A stretch of 64,000 nt of DNA from Yersinia similis. GTDB lineage: Bacteria; Pseudomonadota; Gammaproteobacteria; Enterobacterales; Enterobacteriaceae. The DNA is taken from contig NZ_CGBP01000005.1 of assembly GCF_001053095.1 (NCBI RefSeq), positions 124,001-188,000 of the forward strand. The letters are read 5' to 3'. Positions 9,683 to 19,539 of the stretch are shown here, piece by piece. Under the pieces are notes generated by a model. That model had not been told where the DNA came from, searched no databases, and worked only from the letters and a program-made list of their open reading frames with translations. Each line of letters starts with the position of its first letter. Position 1 is the stretch's first letter. The position numbers and the translations under genes were made by a program.

Positions 9683-10237
9683 CGTCACCCCCTCCTGCTG
9701 AGTGCGACGGTTATTGACAAAGTGTCCACGACGGAGAGAACAGGCAGCAAGTAAAAACACCGGCTTCCCTGCATAAAAATAGCTTCCCTGGGGACTCGAT
9801 CCGCACCATCTCTGGCGCGGACGCTTTACTCTTCTAACTATCCTCACCGTTCAAGATCGAATCATCGGGGTTTGTCAGCAGTCTGACCCACTATCTTTTG
9901 ATAGCATTTCTCTTATTTTGACACCAAGAATCTTTCGATAAAGAATCAACCAATTTAATAGCATTTTATGCTGCATATAACGACATGTTATTACTTTTTG
10001 TTATGGATTATGGTTTAACATTATTTTATCTCACAAACTTAATCGGCAATGATGATATCCACTGTGCTCATTTGAGCAAATGATAGGATATCTTACCGAT
10101 GATGCTCTCCCTTGCTTCTCACTCCATGACAAGTCCCTGTCCACTAGCTGGGCCACCCGAGGCTACTGGACTCCCTGTTATTACCCCGCACTTATCCTTA
10201 ATACGAGCAAATCGCTTCCCTGACGGAGGTCATCATT
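9683..10237. other. Intergenic gap sapF to the CMD-like gene
   Basis: A 555-base stretch with no convincing gene. The first 160 bases are G+C-balanced. From about 9885 the DNA turns A+T-rich, as expected for a promoter region. A short inverted repeat, TCATTTGAGCAAATGA, lies near 10069-10084. A strong ribosome site, GGAGG, precedes the next gene at about 10225. I see no known operator, RNA or complete repeat element. Confidence 0.5.
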
Positions 10238-11500
10238 ATGGTGCAATTTCGCGGGAGAAATAATGCCCATTGGTATCATGAAACTCAGTGTAGCGGCAGT
10301 CTGGAGAATTGTAGCGGCAGCCCAGAGAATGTTTCCACGACAGTGAATGATGAAAACTACCCTGTTGATATTCGCCCACGAGATCCCAGCGAGAGTGGCA
10401 ACATGAGCACAGGCAATAATATAACTGAACAGAGCATCATAACTGAACAGGGCATCTTTCTACTTGGCTTGACAAAAAACATCTCTAATACATTACGAGA
10501 CACCCTCGGCTATGAGCAGCCTATTCTTACTGCCTCCGACGCCATGTATCAGGTACTGTTCCCAACCATTGTCGAGATAAACCACACCAATAGCTTCTCA
10601 CTGTATGATCGGTTAAGTACTGCGCTAACAGTCGCTCAGGTTACCGGGATCCAGCGATTATGCAGCCACTATGCTCTCCGTCTGGCCCCACTCCCCAGCC
10701 CTAACGCCTCAAGAGAAAGCAATATTCGGCTAACGCAAATTACGCAATATGCCCGCCAATTGGCCAGCCAACCGACGTTGATCGATAGGCATGCTTTAGA
10801 GCAATTGCATGACGTGGGTTTAAATGACAGCGATATCATTATCTTATCGCAAATTATTGGATATGTAGGATATCAAGCCCGAGTGGTCGCTGGCATCTCT
10901 GCACTGGCTGGTTACCCTACAGTGATGCTCCCCGGTTTCCCCCGCATGGAAGATGCCGCCCCTAGCCCATTACCGGATGTCATGCCTAATTGGCAGGGTT
11001 GGCTACCGTCTCAAGCGGCAAACGACTATCAATCCGATAAAGAGCCTGACAAAACGGCCAGCACACTGACTGAACTGTTGGGTCATCACCAGCAAAGTTT
11101 GCTGGCTTATCATGCTATTACCGCTCACCAGCACTACTCACCTCAGTTGCAAAGCGACTGGCTGGAACTGGTGGCATTGGTCAGCGCACGAATCAATGGA
11201 AGCCTCTACTGCCAAGCCCGCCACAGGCAACATTTACAGCAACTGACGGAGCAGCCTCTGTTGGTCACTGAACTATTAAAAGGGATTGATCACGCGTTAT
11301 TCTTGTTACCCGATCAACAAATACCCCATCAGCTAATCGGTGTAACCGCCGAGCTAACTCGTGCCCCGGAACGCTTTAATCATCAGCATCTTAAACGTCT
11401 ACAGACCCTTGGCGTCAGTGATACTCAAATAATGCGAATTATTTTCAGTATCGCCATTACTGGTTGGACAAACCGTCTACGACACACTCTGGGAAAGTAG
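10238..11500 (+). CDS. Two-domain CMD/AhpD-like protein of unknown function
   Basis: A 420-residue protein that resembles the carboxymuconolactone decarboxylase/alkylhydroperoxidase D-like fold. Its first half ends in DSDIIILSQIIGYVGYQARVV and its last 45 residues repeat that pattern (SDTQIMRIIFSIAITGWTNR). The usual CxxC-x3-H active site is degraded: the second half reads SLYCQARH (residues 322-329), with only the second Cys (C325) and the His (H329). The first half has LCSHY at 141-145. It looks like the CMD-domain proteins often found near peptide ABC transporters, and it lies downstream of sapABCDF. The N-terminal 75 residues are unusual and contain two tandem peptide duplications. The start at 10238 is supported by GGAGG 8 nt upstream; an ATG at 10403 is an alternative that would remove the first duplication. 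The function is not known. Confidence 0.75.
   Translation: MVQFRGRNNAHWYHETQCSGSLENCSGSPENVSTTVNDENYPVDIRPRDPSESGNMSTGNNITEQSIITEQGIFLLGLTKNISNTLRDTLGYEQPILTASDAMYQVLFPTIVEINHTNSFSLYDRLSTALTVAQVTGIQRLCSHYALRLAPLPSPNASRESNIRLTQITQYARQLASQPTLIDRHALEQLHDVGLNDSDIIILSQIIGYVGYQARVVAGISALAGYPTVMLPGFPRMEDAAPSPLPDVMPNWQGWLPSQAANDYQSDKEPDKTASTLTELLGHHQQSLLAYHAITAHQHYSPQLQSDWLELVALVSARINGSLYCQARHRQHLQQLTEQPLLVTELLKGIDHALFLLPDQQIPHQLIGVTAELTRAPERFNHQHLKRLQTLGVSDTQIMRIIFSIAITGWTNRLRHTLGK
10289..10330 (+). repeat. 21-bp tandem duplication inside the CMD-like gene
   Basis: Two adjacent 21-bp units (10289-10309 and 10310-10330) differ at only a few positions. They encode CSGSLEN and CSGSPEN. The length is a multiple of three, so the frame is kept. 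This is likely a slippage or duplication event that lengthened the N-terminus. Confidence 0.85.
10421..10456 (+). repeat. 18-bp tandem duplication inside the CMD-like gene
   Basis: Units 10421-10438 and 10439-10456 are identical except for one base. They encode ITEQSI and ITEQGI. The frame is kept. The unit length matches several intergenic tandem duplications elsewhere in the window. Confidence 0.85.
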
Positions 11501-12116
11501 CAGGTCAGGGGTGGCACACCCCTTCAATCAATGTTGTGCATCGGTTGCTATTAGATAGCTGCAAGCGATCAGATAGGTGAAAACAGTCTGGTAGGTGAAA
11601 ACCATCAAATAAGTGGAAGCGACCAGTTTGAGGGAACGCTCAGATCAAAGAGAACAAGCAAAAGATTTACACAACTATTTTTTGTGGGTACACATTTTGC
11701 CTATTCTGCCTCCCCCCGACACCGATTAATATTTAAGCAACTTTGGATAGTCATGCATAACTCACCATAAACACAATATTGATTCATTAATTTACATGTA
11801 ACTAACGATATAAACTAAAAAAATAGATTTAAGCAGAATATATACCTAATTAAAATTGCTTCCATCTCAATCAAAATAAAAAATCGATAAATAGCCAAAA
11901 CATAAACGTTAATACCGCATAACATTTGTAACATAGTGATATCGCACCACGAGAGATATATGTAACAGAATATAACAAAAGCCTTGTCTCATTGACAAAG
12001 ATAGTGAACATTAACCGCCGCTAATCATCTTATAACAACACAAAAGGATGCGATCCCCGCATTCACTTTTGTCTTTCCTGTCATTTATGACCGGTAGTGA
12101 AAAATTAGAGGTCCCA
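11501..12116. other. Intergenic gap upstream of dtpA
   Basis: A 616-base region. It begins with a degenerate tandem repeat (11553-11627). From about 11740 to 12040 it is very A+T-rich, the likely dtpA promoter region. In E. coli, dtpA is under OmpR control, and A+T-rich upstream DNA is consistent with OmpR or H-NS binding, but I cannot mark a site with confidence. Confidence 0.45.
11553..11627 (+). repeat. Degenerate 18-19 bp tandem repeat, four units
   Basis: Consecutive units start at 11553, 11571, 11590 and 11609. The best-kept part is AGATAGGTGAAAAC in unit 2 and GGTAGGTGAAAACC in unit 3. The outer units are more diverged. The array is non-coding and lies just downstream of the CMD-like gene. 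Confidence 0.7.
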
Positions 12117-13625
12117 GTGTCAACTGCAAACAACAACCAACCAGAAAGCATCAGTATGAATGCTTTCAAACAACCAAAAGCGTTTTACCTCATTTTCTCT
12201 ATAGAACTTTGGGAGCGCTTTGGTTACTACGGCCTACAAGGGATCATGGCTGTCTATCTGGTAAAAATGCTCGGGATGAGCGAAGCCGATTCAATCACCT
12301 TGTTCTCCTCATTCAGCGCCTTGGTCTATGGTTTTGTCGCCATTGGCGGCTGGTTAGGCGATAAAGTCCTCGGGGCGAAGCGGGTTATTGTACTAGGTGC
12401 ACTCACGCTAGCGGTCGGTTATTCCATGATAGCCTACTCCGGCCACGAGATTTTTTGGGTTTATCTGGGCATGGCAACCATTGCCGTTGGTAATGGCTTA
12501 TTTAAAGCCAACCCCTCATCTCTGCTTTCAACCTGCTACAGCAAGGACGATCCGCGTTTGGACGGTGCATTTACCATGTACTATATGTCCATCAATATCG
12601 GTTCGTTCTTTTCTATGTTGGCAACCCCATGGCTGGCGGCTAAATATGGCTGGAGCGTTGCGTTTTCCCTAAGCGTTGTGGGGATGTTGATTACACTGGT
12701 CAATTTCTGGTTCTGCCGTAAATGGGTAAAAAATCAAGGTTCAAAACCAGACTTTCTCCCTCTACAATTTAAAAAATTACTGATGGTCTTAGTGGGTATT
12801 ATCGCGTTGATAGCCCTTTCCAGCTGGTTACTCCACAACCAGATTATTGCACGCTGGGCGCTGGCGCTGGTCTCACTAGGGATTATCTTTATCTTTGTCA
12901 AAGAAACGCTCTTCCTACAGGGCATTGCGCGCCGCAGAATGATTGTAGCCTTCTTGTTGATGCTGGAAGCGGTAATTTTCTTTGTGCTATATAGCCAAAT
13001 GCCAACCTCACTGAACTTCTTTGCTATCCACAATGTTGAACACTCAATCTTTGGCATTACTTTTGAACCAGAACAATATCAGGCACTGAATCCCTTCTGG
13101 ATCATGCTTGCCAGCCCTATTCTGGCGGCTATCTATAATAAGATGGGCGACCGCCTGCCAATGCCGCATAAGTTTGCCTTTGGTATGATGCTCTGCTCCG
13201 CTGCATTCTTGGTGCTGCCATGGGGAGCAAGCTTTGCTAACGAACACGGTATTGTGTCTGTTAACTGGCTTATCTTAAGTTATGCACTGCAAAGTATTGG
13301 TGAGTTGATGATCTCCGGCTTAGGTCTGGCCATGGTTGCTCAATTGGTACCGCAGCGTTTAATGGGCTTCATCATGGGGTCATGGTTCCTGACCACTGCC
13401 GCCGCTGCATTGATCGCGGGTAAAGTGGCCGCATTGACTGCGGTCCCAAGCGATGCCATCACTGACGCACATGCATCCCTGGTGATTTATAGCCGTGTAT
13501 TTATGCACATTGGTATTGTGACCGCCATCATCGCCGTACTGATGATGCTGACCGCACCGAAGCTGTATCGTATGACACTGGCCCCTAGTGATCACAACGA
13601 TGTCAAACCCGTGACAACCGCATAG
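12117..13625 (+). CDS. dtpA: Dipeptide/tripeptide proton symporter DtpA (TppB), POT family
   Basis: A POT/PTR-family inner-membrane transporter of 502 residues, about 14 transmembrane helices, that takes up di- and tripeptides with protons. The proton-coupling motif [10 protein letters not shown] is at residues 30-39. Other family signatures are [13 protein letters not shown] and the segment [13 protein letters not shown]. It is close to the E. coli DtpA protein throughout. I place the start at the GTG at 12117, giving [11 protein letters not shown], which matches the E. coli N-terminus and has GAGG five bases upstream. An ATG-like upstream start at 12048 would add 23 non-conserved residues. 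Confidence 0.95.
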   Translation: MSTANNNQPESISMNAFKQPKAFYLIFSIELWERFGYYGLQGIMAVYLVKMLGMSEADSITLFSSFSALVYGFVAIGGWLGDKVLGAKRVIVLGALTLAVGYSMIAYSGHEIFWVYLGMATIAVGNGLFKANPSSLLSTCYSKDDPRLDGAFTMYYMSINIGSFFSMLATPWLAAKYGWSVAFSLSVVGMLITLVNFWFCRKWVKNQGSKPDFLPLQFKKLLMVLVGIIALIALSSWLLHNQIIARWALALVSLGIIFIFVKETLFLQGIARRRMIVAFLLMLEAVIFFVLYSQMPTSLNFFAIHNVEHSIFGITFEPEQYQALNPFWIMLASPILAAIYNKMGDRLPMPHKFAFGMMLCSAAFLVLPWGASFANEHGIVSVNWLILSYALQSIGELMISGLGLAMVAQLVPQRLMGFIMGSWFLTTAAAALIAGKVAALTAVPSDAITDAHASLVIYSRVFMHIGIVTAIIAVLMMLTAPKLYRMTLAPSDHNDVKPVTTA

Positions 13626-13643
13626 CCAATATGCTAGCTAAAG

Positions 13644-13668
13644 GCGCTCTTGCAGGAGCGCTATTTGG
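13644..13668 (+). terminator. Probable dtpA terminator hairpin
   Basis: Stem GCGCTC/GAGCGC (13644-13649 with 13656-13661) and loop TTGCAG, followed by a weak T-run (TATTTGG). It lies about 20 nt after the dtpA stop. Confidence 0.55.
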
Positions 13669-13680
13669 CTCCGCCCAGCC

Positions 13681-13715
13681 AGCACAGCACAGCACAGCAC
13701 AGCACAGCACAGCAA
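13681..13715 (+). repeat. AGCAC pentanucleotide tandem repeat
   Basis: Six perfect AGCAC units (13681-13710), plus an imperfect seventh (AGCAA) and a related AGCC before them. The repeat is non-coding, between dtpA and yohC. Perfect short repeats of this type vary in copy number by slippage and serve as strain markers in Yersinia. Confidence 0.9.
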
Positions 13716-13869
13716 CAGATTGCTCAAAAAACAGATCCCTTAAAAGATATATTGTTCAAAAAATAAACTATACTAATATCAGTACCACTCCATAGGAAAC
13801 GGTACTAATATGATATAGGCAATAAAATCAGTCAGTTATTTGCGGTGATAGTGGGCAAGGAGGTGTTTT

Positions 13870-14460
13870 ATGGTCAACCATGTTTGGGGACTTCTGACGC
13901 ATCCCCGTCAGGAATTACAACAGATCAAACGTGAAGGTGAGAGTATTCCGCATCTATATACTCACCATGTCCTGCTTCTTGCGGCCATTCCGGTTATTTG
14001 TGCATTTATTGGTACCACTCAAGTGGGTTGGCGTTTTGGCAACGGTCAGGCCATCAAGCTGGACACACTTACTGCGCTCTACTCCGCAATTATTTTCTAT
14101 ATATTGATACTGGCAGCGGTCGCCCTTATGGGGCAGGTTATTTATTGGCTGGCTCGCCGTTATGCAAACCGCCCCAGTTGGCAACGTTGTACTCTGTTCG
14201 CGGGTTATGCTGCAACGCCGATGTTCCTTAGCGGGATTGTCGCCCTTTACCCTATTGTTTGGTTATGCTTATTAGCCGGGATTATCGCCCTTTGTTATTC
14301 CGCCTATCTGATGTATCTGGGGATCCCAACATTTCTGGATATTGATCGACAAGAAGGATTTATCTTTTCCAGTTCAACACTGGCTATCGGGGTATTGGTA
14401 CTGGAACTGCTTCTTGGGTTGACCGTGTTGCTGTGGGGCTATGGCTCGCGATTAATTTGA
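13870..14460 (+). CDS. yohC: YIP1-family inner-membrane protein YohC
   Basis: A 196-residue membrane protein of the YIP1 family with about five transmembrane helices (roughly residues 34-52, 68-90, 107-128, 130-150 and 170-193). Segments such as TTQVGWRFGNG, FAGYAATPMFLSG and FSSSTLAIGVLVLE match E. coli YohC closely. The function is not established. AAGGAGGTG lies just upstream of the ATG. In E. coli yohC is elsewhere on the chromosome, so its position here is a Yersinia arrangement. Confidence 0.92.
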   Translation: MVNHVWGLLTHPRQELQQIKREGESIPHLYTHHVLLLAAIPVICAFIGTTQVGWRFGNGQAIKLDTLTALYSAIIFYILILAAVALMGQVIYWLARRYANRPSWQRCTLFAGYAATPMFLSGIVALYPIVWLCLLAGIIALCYSAYLMYLGIPTFLDIDRQEGFIFSSSTLAIGVLVLELLLGLTVLLWGYGSRLI

Positions 14461-14663
14461 GATATGCGCTTAATACAGTTGCACTTAATACAATGTCCTG
14501 TCCTTGCTAGCGGTAAATGTGCTGTTCGTGCAGTTATAAATCAGTATCGAGACCTATAACAGGCTTTTATTGTCATTAATATCGTTTGGATCGCAATATC
14601 TTACATCCCCATACAAGATAAGGCTGTACACTGAGTAGGACTGATGCAAACAAGGCGAAAAAA

Positions 14664-14927
14664 ATGAAAAAGCTAACATTAAAAGAGATGACCGAAAGTG
14701 AGCAACGCGACGTCAAAACGCAACTAGACAGAGCCAGAATTAACTTAGGGCGCGCGTTAACAAACTCAGAACAAAATAAAGTTAAAGATGAAGCTATCGA
14801 AAAGATCATGCACGCTCGGGAACAAATCGCCAAGTTAACCCGCGTAGAGAGAAAAACAAAAAAAACAGCACCAAGCACCACCACTTTTAGCTGGTCAGCT
14901 TCCATCAGCACTCGTCCACCACGGTAA
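14664..14927 (+). CDS. yjbD: DUF3811 family small protein YjbD
   Basis: An 87-residue charged protein. The N-terminal part KEMTESEQRDVKTQLDRARI and the C-terminal FSWSASISTRPPR match E. coli YjbD (DUF3811). It is mostly helical, with a basic linker (ERKTKKTAPS) and no signal or membrane segment. The function is unknown. An AAGGCG ribosome site precedes the ATG. It stands alone between yohC and gstA. Confidence 0.85.
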   Translation: MKKLTLKEMTESEQRDVKTQLDRARINLGRALTNSEQNKVKDEAIEKIMHAREQIAKLTRVERKTKKTAPSTTTFSWSASISTRPPR

Positions 14928-14981
14928 TCACACAATTTAAGTTACAGGCTCGTTTCTGGCAGATAATCACTGCCATCAAAG

Positions 14982-15005
14982 CACTATCAATACCACTATC
15001 AATAC
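14982..15005 (+). repeat. 12-bp perfect tandem duplication
   Basis: CACTATCAATAC occurs twice in a row (14982-14993 and 14994-15005) in the yjbD-gstA gap. Just after it a hairpin with stem CTACAGCGG/CCGCTGTAG (15008-15036) may end the yjbD transcript, although no T-run follows. Confidence 0.85.
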
Positions 15006-15145
15006 ACTACAGCGGGGGAAATCATCGCCGCTGTAGGACTTATATAGTCCCCTCATAATTATATAACTTCACTGGCTGCATTTTTCTCTATCCTGCATTA
15101 GGATTAAAATGGTTTTTCCTTTCAGTACTCTTTCAGGAGGTTGTG

Positions 15146-15754
15146 ATGAAACTGTTCTATAAATCGGGGGCTTGTTCTCTGTCCCCCCATATTGTGTTAC
15201 GGGAAGCAGGATTAGACTTCAGCATTGAACGTGTTGATTTAGTGACAAAAAAGACGGAGACGGGTGCGGACTATTTAAGCATCAACCCAAAAGGACAAGT
15301 GCCTGCCTTAGTACTAGATGACGGCAGCCTGCTTACGGAAGGGGTGGCTATTGTGCAATATTTGGCAGATAAAGTCCCTGACCGCCACTTAATTGCCCCA
15401 TCAGGGACGCTCTCGCGTTATCATGCCATTGAGTGGCTGAATTTTATCGCGACTGAATTACATAAAGGTTTTAGCCCACTATTTAATCCAAATACACCGG
15501 ATGAGTATAAGACGATTGTCCGCGAGCGGCTGGATAAGCAATTCAGCTATGTTGATAGCGTATTAGCAAAGCATGACTATCTGCCAGGTAAAAAATTCAG
15601 TGTGGCAGATGCCTACTTATTTACCGTTAGCCGTTGGGCTAATGCGCTAAATATTCACATCACAGAACGCAGCCATTTGGATCAATATATGGCGCGGGTC
15701 GCTGAACGCCCTGCGGTAAAAGCAGCTTTAGCTGCCGAAGATATCAAGCAATAA
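15146..15754 (+). CDS. gstA: Glutathione S-transferase GstA (beta class)
   Basis: A 202-residue GST that conjugates glutathione to electrophiles. It has an N-terminal thioredoxin-like domain with the beta-class catalytic Cys in [15 protein letters not shown] (C10), the cis-Pro region [10 protein letters not shown] and the glutathione-binding [10 protein letters not shown]. The C-terminal domain is helical. It closely follows E. coli GstA. I use the ATG at 15146, five bases after AGGAGG, instead of the GTG one codon earlier. It is convergent with pdxY across a shared terminator. Confidence 0.95.
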   Translation: MKLFYKSGACSLSPHIVLREAGLDFSIERVDLVTKKTETGADYLSINPKGQVPALVLDDGSLLTEGVAIVQYLADKVPDRHLIAPSGTLSRYHAIEWLNFIATELHKGFSPLFNPNTPDEYKTIVRERLDKQFSYVDSVLAKHDYLPGKKFSVADAYLFTVSRWANALNIHITERSHLDQYMARVAERPAVKAALAAEDIKQ

Positions 15755-15771
15755 ATAATGAGAATCAATCA

Positions 15772-15801
15772 GTTGCCCCCAAATCACCAGGGGGCAATTT
15801 A
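15772..15801 (+). terminator. gstA terminator
   Basis: Stem TTGCCCCC/GGGGGCAA (15773-15780 with 15790-15797), then TTTAAAAT. The T-run is on the plus side, so it mainly serves gstA. Confidence 0.7.
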
Positions 15802-15812
15802 AAATGGACAGA

Positions 15813-16673
15813 TTACAACCTAACCGCTGTAAACTGGCTGACAGGCGTCACAATAGCATCTTGGGCAGCGACAACCTGTAGCTCATACTCCCTCATTTCC
15901 TGTGTTTTTAGCATCACTTCATACACTGCGGCGGTTACATGCTCCAGTGCTTTATCTAACGGCTCACCTTTCAGCAAATTCACCAGCAATAAACCACTGG
16001 TTAGATCACCGACACCAACCGGTTGACGTTTGCCAAAATCCACCAATGGGCGGCTGATATGCCAAGCATCATCTGCGGTAACCAATAACATTTCGAAGCA
16101 GTCAGCATGGTAACCTGCACGGCTCAGGTGCTTGACTAACACCACTTTTGGCCCTCTAGCGCAGAGATAACGGGCAACCTGTACCGCTTGTTCAACATTC
16201 TCTACTCGCTCACCACTGAGTTGCTCAAGTTCAAGCAGGTTCGGCGCAATCATATCACTGGCAGGCAGAGCTTCGTTGCAGAAAAACTCGGCCACCCCAG
16301 GTGCCACAATACACCCTTTTTCGGGGTGTCCCATGACCGGATCACAAAAATACCAAGCATCTGGATTGGCCTGTTTAACCTGGGCGACAGCGGCCAAAAT
16401 ATGGCTGCCCTGTTCTGGCGACCCAATATAGCCACTCAGAACCGCATCACAATCTTTCAGTCGATCGATCTCGGCAATGCCCTGCACAATGTCAGTCAAA
16501 TGGCTGGCGGGCATGACACAACCTGTCCAGTGACCATATTGCGTATGATTCGAAAACTGAACGGTATTCAGCGGCCAGACATTCACCCCCATACGACGCA
16601 TAGGAAATTCTGCAGCGCTATTCCCTGCGTGGCCAAAAACGACGTGTGACTGAATAGAAAGTATATTTTTCAT
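15813..16673 (-). CDS. pdxY: Pyridoxal kinase PdxY
   Basis: A 286-residue ribokinase-family enzyme that phosphorylates pyridoxal to PLP in the B6 salvage pathway. It starts [20 protein letters not shown], the PdxY/PdxK signature. It has the substrate segment [12 protein letters not shown] and the catalytic anion-hole loop [10 protein letters not shown] (Asp near residue 223). The gene lies downstream of tyrS as in E. coli, but a terminator at 16785-16816 separates the two here, so it may have its own promoter in the 155-nt gap. Length is normal. Confidence 0.96.
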   Translation of the reverse strand: MKNILSIQSHVVFGHAGNSAAEFPMRRMGVNVWPLNTVQFSNHTQYGHWTGCVMPASHLTDIVQGIAEIDRLKDCDAVLSGYIGSPEQGSHILAAVAQVKQANPDAWYFCDPVMGHPEKGCIVAPGVAEFFCNEALPASDMIAPNLLELEQLSGERVENVEQAVQVARYLCARGPKVVLVKHLSRAGYHADCFEMLLVTADDAWHISRPLVDFGKRQPVGVGDLTSGLLLVNLLKGEPLDKALEHVTAAVYEVMLKTQEMREYELQVVAAQDAIVTPVSQFTAVRL

Positions 16674-16784
16674 TGGTACGACCTAAAGTTAAGGGCGTTT
16701 GGTATACCCTTCTTACATAAAATTGCAACGGTGTATGCAGTTTGTCACTCACACGAATCACTGACTTAAAAGAATCAAGTCTCA

Positions 16785-16816
16785 GCAAAAAAATAAGGGA
16801 CATTTCTGCCCCTTAT
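16785..16816 (-). terminator. tyrS terminator
   Basis: On the minus strand, stem ATAAGGG/CCCTTAT followed by a run of T residues. It lies 13 nt after the tyrS stop, between tyrS and pdxY. Confidence 0.75.
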
Positions 16817-16828
16817 CTTATTTTGCGC

Positions 16829-18103
16829 TTACAGCCAGCTGATCAGGCAATAATGTTTTTTGCCACGGCGCAGCAAAGTATAACGGCCAAACAGACGATC
16901 CGCATCAGTAAAGACATATTCTGGATCAGCCTGTTTCTCACCATTGATGGCCACGGCATTAGAACCAATCATCGTACGCGCCTGACCACGGGAAGGAACC
17001 AGTTCAGCATTGACCAAGGCTTGTTGTAAATCAGCATCACGGTTCAGCTCAACCGTAGGCATACCATCTTGTGCCAACTGAGCAAAGTCTGCTTCGGTCA
17101 TATCATGCAAATCACCCGAGAAAAGGCTGTCAGTGATACGTTTCGCCGCCGCCAAGCCTTCTGGGCCATGCACCATACCCGTGACATTTTCCGCCAGAAC
17201 ATATTGCGCGCGTGGTGCTTTCCCGCTGTTTTTATCTTCCTCTTCCAGAGCATTGATCTCTTCCAAGCTAATGAAAGTAAAGAATTTCAGGAAGCGATAC
17301 ACATCAGCATCGGCAGTATTAATCCAGAATTGGTAGAATTTGTAAGGGCTGGTTTTCTTTGGATCCAGCCAGACTGCACCCCCTTCGGTTTTACCAAATT
17401 TAGTGCCATCGGCTTTGGTGATCAAAGGTACCGTCAGGCCATAAACCTGCTGTTGATGGAGACGACGGGTCAGATCAATACCAGAGGTAATATTACCCCA
17501 CTGGTCAGAACCACCGATTTGCAGTACAACACCGTGATTTTTGTTTAAACAAGCGAAATCATACGCCTGCAATAAATTATATGAGAACTCAGTAAACGAG
17601 ATACCGCTGTCATCACGGTTCAAGCGCTGCTTAACGGCTTCTTTATTAATCATCTGATTAACGGAGAAATGTTTACCAATATCACGTAGGAAAGTGAGTA
17701 CATTCATGCCACCAAACCAATCATAGTTATTGGCTGCAATAGCGCTGTTTTCACCGCAATCAAAATCCAGGAATGGGGAGACCTGGTGGCGGATTTTCTC
17801 TACCCACTCATTCACCGTATCTTCAGTATTCAGTTTACGCTCACTGGCTTTGAAGCTTGGGTCGCCAATCATACCGGTAGCGCCCCCGACCAACGCCACC
17901 GGGCGGTGACCCGCCAACTGAAAACGCTTCAGACATAACAAGGGAACCAGATGACCCAAATGCAAGCTGTCTGCGGTAGGATCGAAACCGCAATACAGTG
18001 AAATTGGCCCTTGCGCCAGTCTCTCTGCTAACGCGTCTTCATCCGTAACCTGGGCAACGAGGCCCCGCTCTTGCAATTGTTTAATCAGGTTGCTGCTAGT
18101 CAT
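16829..18103 (-). CDS. tyrS: Tyrosyl-tRNA synthetase
   Basis: A 424-residue class I aminoacyl-tRNA synthetase that charges tRNA-Tyr. It has the HIGH-like motif HLGH (about residues 46-49), the KMSKS-like KFGKT (about residues 233-237) and a C-terminal S4 RNA-binding domain. It is near-identical in plan to E. coli TyrS. The start at 18103 ([15 protein letters not shown]) matches the E. coli N-terminus and has GGAG seven bases upstream. An ATG 12 nt earlier is also in frame. The upstream gap (18104-18423) holds its leader. Confidence 0.98.
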   Translation of the reverse strand: MTSSNLIKQLQERGLVAQVTDEDALAERLAQGPISLYCGFDPTADSLHLGHLVPLLCLKRFQLAGHRPVALVGGATGMIGDPSFKASERKLNTEDTVNEWVEKIRHQVSPFLDFDCGENSAIAANNYDWFGGMNVLTFLRDIGKHFSVNQMINKEAVKQRLNRDDSGISFTEFSYNLLQAYDFACLNKNHGVVLQIGGSDQWGNITSGIDLTRRLHQQQVYGLTVPLITKADGTKFGKTEGGAVWLDPKKTSPYKFYQFWINTADADVYRFLKFFTFISLEEINALEEEDKNSGKAPRAQYVLAENVTGMVHGPEGLAAAKRITDSLFSGDLHDMTEADFAQLAQDGMPTVELNRDADLQQALVNAELVPSRGQARTMIGSNAVAINGEKQADPEYVFTDADRLFGRYTLLRRGKKHYCLISWL

Positions 18104-18423
18104 CAATGACTCCATTGTCTTTTACAAAAATTGGCTTTTACAAAGTATGTGTTAGCTAAACGGAAACACCACACAAGCGGCGTACTAAACGCTTAAACGG
18201 CTCAAAGTATATACGTTTTATATCACGCTATTAGCAAAATAACGCATCATGACCACGCAAAGCATCATGACCGAGAGAATAGTCTGCACGAAATAAATAG
18301 CCGTTACCCTCGGGGCATTCACTGCACGTATATTTACTGGGCGTATTCTCAATGCGCATATGTTTTCATATCGGCATATAGGATAAAGCGCCCGTTACCG
18401 TTTAACCACAATATTTCATCGTC
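18104..18423. other. tyrS upstream region
   Basis: A 320-base gap between tyrS and pdxH. It contains an 18-bp tandem duplication (18244-18279) and otherwise no clear gene, T-box or RNA. The tyrS promoter must be here or upstream in pdxH. Confidence 0.4.
18244..18279 (+). repeat. 18-bp tandem duplication upstream of tyrS
   Basis: Two adjacent 18-bp units (18244-18261 and 18262-18279) share GCATCATGACC and differ towards the 3' end. The repeat is non-coding. Confidence 0.75.
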
Positions 18424-19077
18424 CTAAGGGGCTAAACGGTCAATTTCCCACGCATCGGCTTCCCGTTGATAGATAAAACGGTCATGGAGGCGGTGTTCCC
18501 CTCCCTGCCAAAACTCAACGGAATCGAATTTGACACGAAACCCGCCCCAAAAGCTAGGCAGGGGTACGTCACCCTGCTGAAATTTTTGTTTCAGTTCGAG
18601 GAATTTACTTTCCAGTACACCACGGGCAGAAATACGTGAGGATTGTTGAGAAACCCAGGCACCAATTTGGCTGTCTTTCGGACGGGAATGGAAATATTTC
18701 AGTACTTCCAATGTGGAGAGGCGTTCTACCTTACCGAGGAAAATCACTTGCCGATCCAACATATGCCAGGGAAATAGTAGACTAATATGCGGATTCTCAG
18801 CCAGTTGTTGCGCTTTGCGGCTACCTAAATTGGTGTAAAACACCATGCCCTGTTCATCATAATGTTTCAGGAGCACGATACGCTGGTAGGGCTGGCCATT
18901 GGCATCAACGGTTGCCACACACATTGCGGTCGGATCGGGCAAGCGAGCGTCACATGCCTGTTTTAACCAGCGCTCGAATAATTCTAAAGGGTTTTCAGTT
19001 AAATCACTGCGGCGCAGACCACCCCGAATATACTCACGACGCAAGTCTGCAACATCAAACTCATTATTCTCAGTCAT
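18424..19077 (-). CDS. pdxH: Pyridoxamine/pyridoxine 5'-phosphate oxidase
   Basis: A 217-residue FMN flavoenzyme that oxidises PNP and PMP to PLP. It has the phosphate and FMN-binding segments [14 protein letters not shown] and [12 protein letters not shown], the motif [15 protein letters not shown] and the C-terminal signature [14 protein letters not shown]. The start at 19077 ([16 protein letters not shown]) fits the E. coli length of 218; upstream in-frame sequence is not conserved. It shares the neighbourhood with pdxY, so B6 salvage genes flank tyrS. Confidence 0.97.
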   Translation of the reverse strand: MTENNEFDVADLRREYIRGGLRRSDLTENPLELFERWLKQACDARLPDPTAMCVATVDANGQPYQRIVLLKHYDEQGMVFYTNLGSRKAQQLAENPHISLLFPWHMLDRQVIFLGKVERLSTLEVLKYFHSRPKDSQIGAWVSQQSSRISARGVLESKFLELKQKFQQGDVPLPSFWGGFRVKFDSVEFWQGGEHRLHDRFIYQREADAWEIDRLAP

Positions 19078-19167
19078 ATAAACTCTGTAACGCGCAGGAA
19101 AGCTGTGGCTATCATTCTGCCCTCGCAGCCACAGAATCACAATCATCCAGAGCCTACGACGACGAGA

Positions 19168-19482
19168 TTACTTGATCAAAACACAATCATTAATGATGGT
19201 TCTCTCCTCGCGCTCAATAAATGCGCTATCGCCTTTCGACCAGAAAGTATAATGACCATCACTGTATTTGGCCCCTGATGCAGCACGGACTTGTGGTAGC
19301 GTTAATTGTTTGCCATCCATGATCAAACTAACGTTATCTTGCTTATTGTTCTGAGTCACCGTCAGTTTTGTGGTACCACACTGATAATGTAGCGTTTCAT
19401 TTACCGGCGTTCCATTCATCGATTGAAGCAAACTGCATCCTGCCAACAGCAACGGCACTGTTGCTGCAAATAGATATTTCAT
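19168..19482 (-). CDS. mliC: MliC, membrane-bound lysozyme inhibitor lipoprotein
   Basis: A 104-residue lipoprotein with a signal peptide and lipobox LLAGC. The mature part has the MliC/PliC fold signature YQCGTTKLTVTQ and two further Cys that form a disulfide (CGTT and NDCVLIK). It inhibits c-type lysozyme at the cell surface. Two adjacent ATG codons (19485, 19482) follow AAGGA; the second has the better spacing. It lies between pdxH and anmK, as in E. coli. Confidence 0.92.
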   Translation of the reverse strand: MKYLFAATVPLLLAGCSLLQSMNGTPVNETLHYQCGTTKLTVTQNNKQDNVSLIMDGKQLTLPQVRAASGAKYSDGHYTFWSKGDSAFIEREERTIINDCVLIK

Positions 19483-19539
19483 CATATCGTCCTTTGTGAT
19501 TAGGTAAACTACCATAAGATCTAAGGTAGCTTATCACCG

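Noticed and set aside
9683..9850. ERIC copy after sapF
   Set aside because: A short GGTTATTGACA stretch also occurs in the 36915 element, but the ERIC ends and core are missing.
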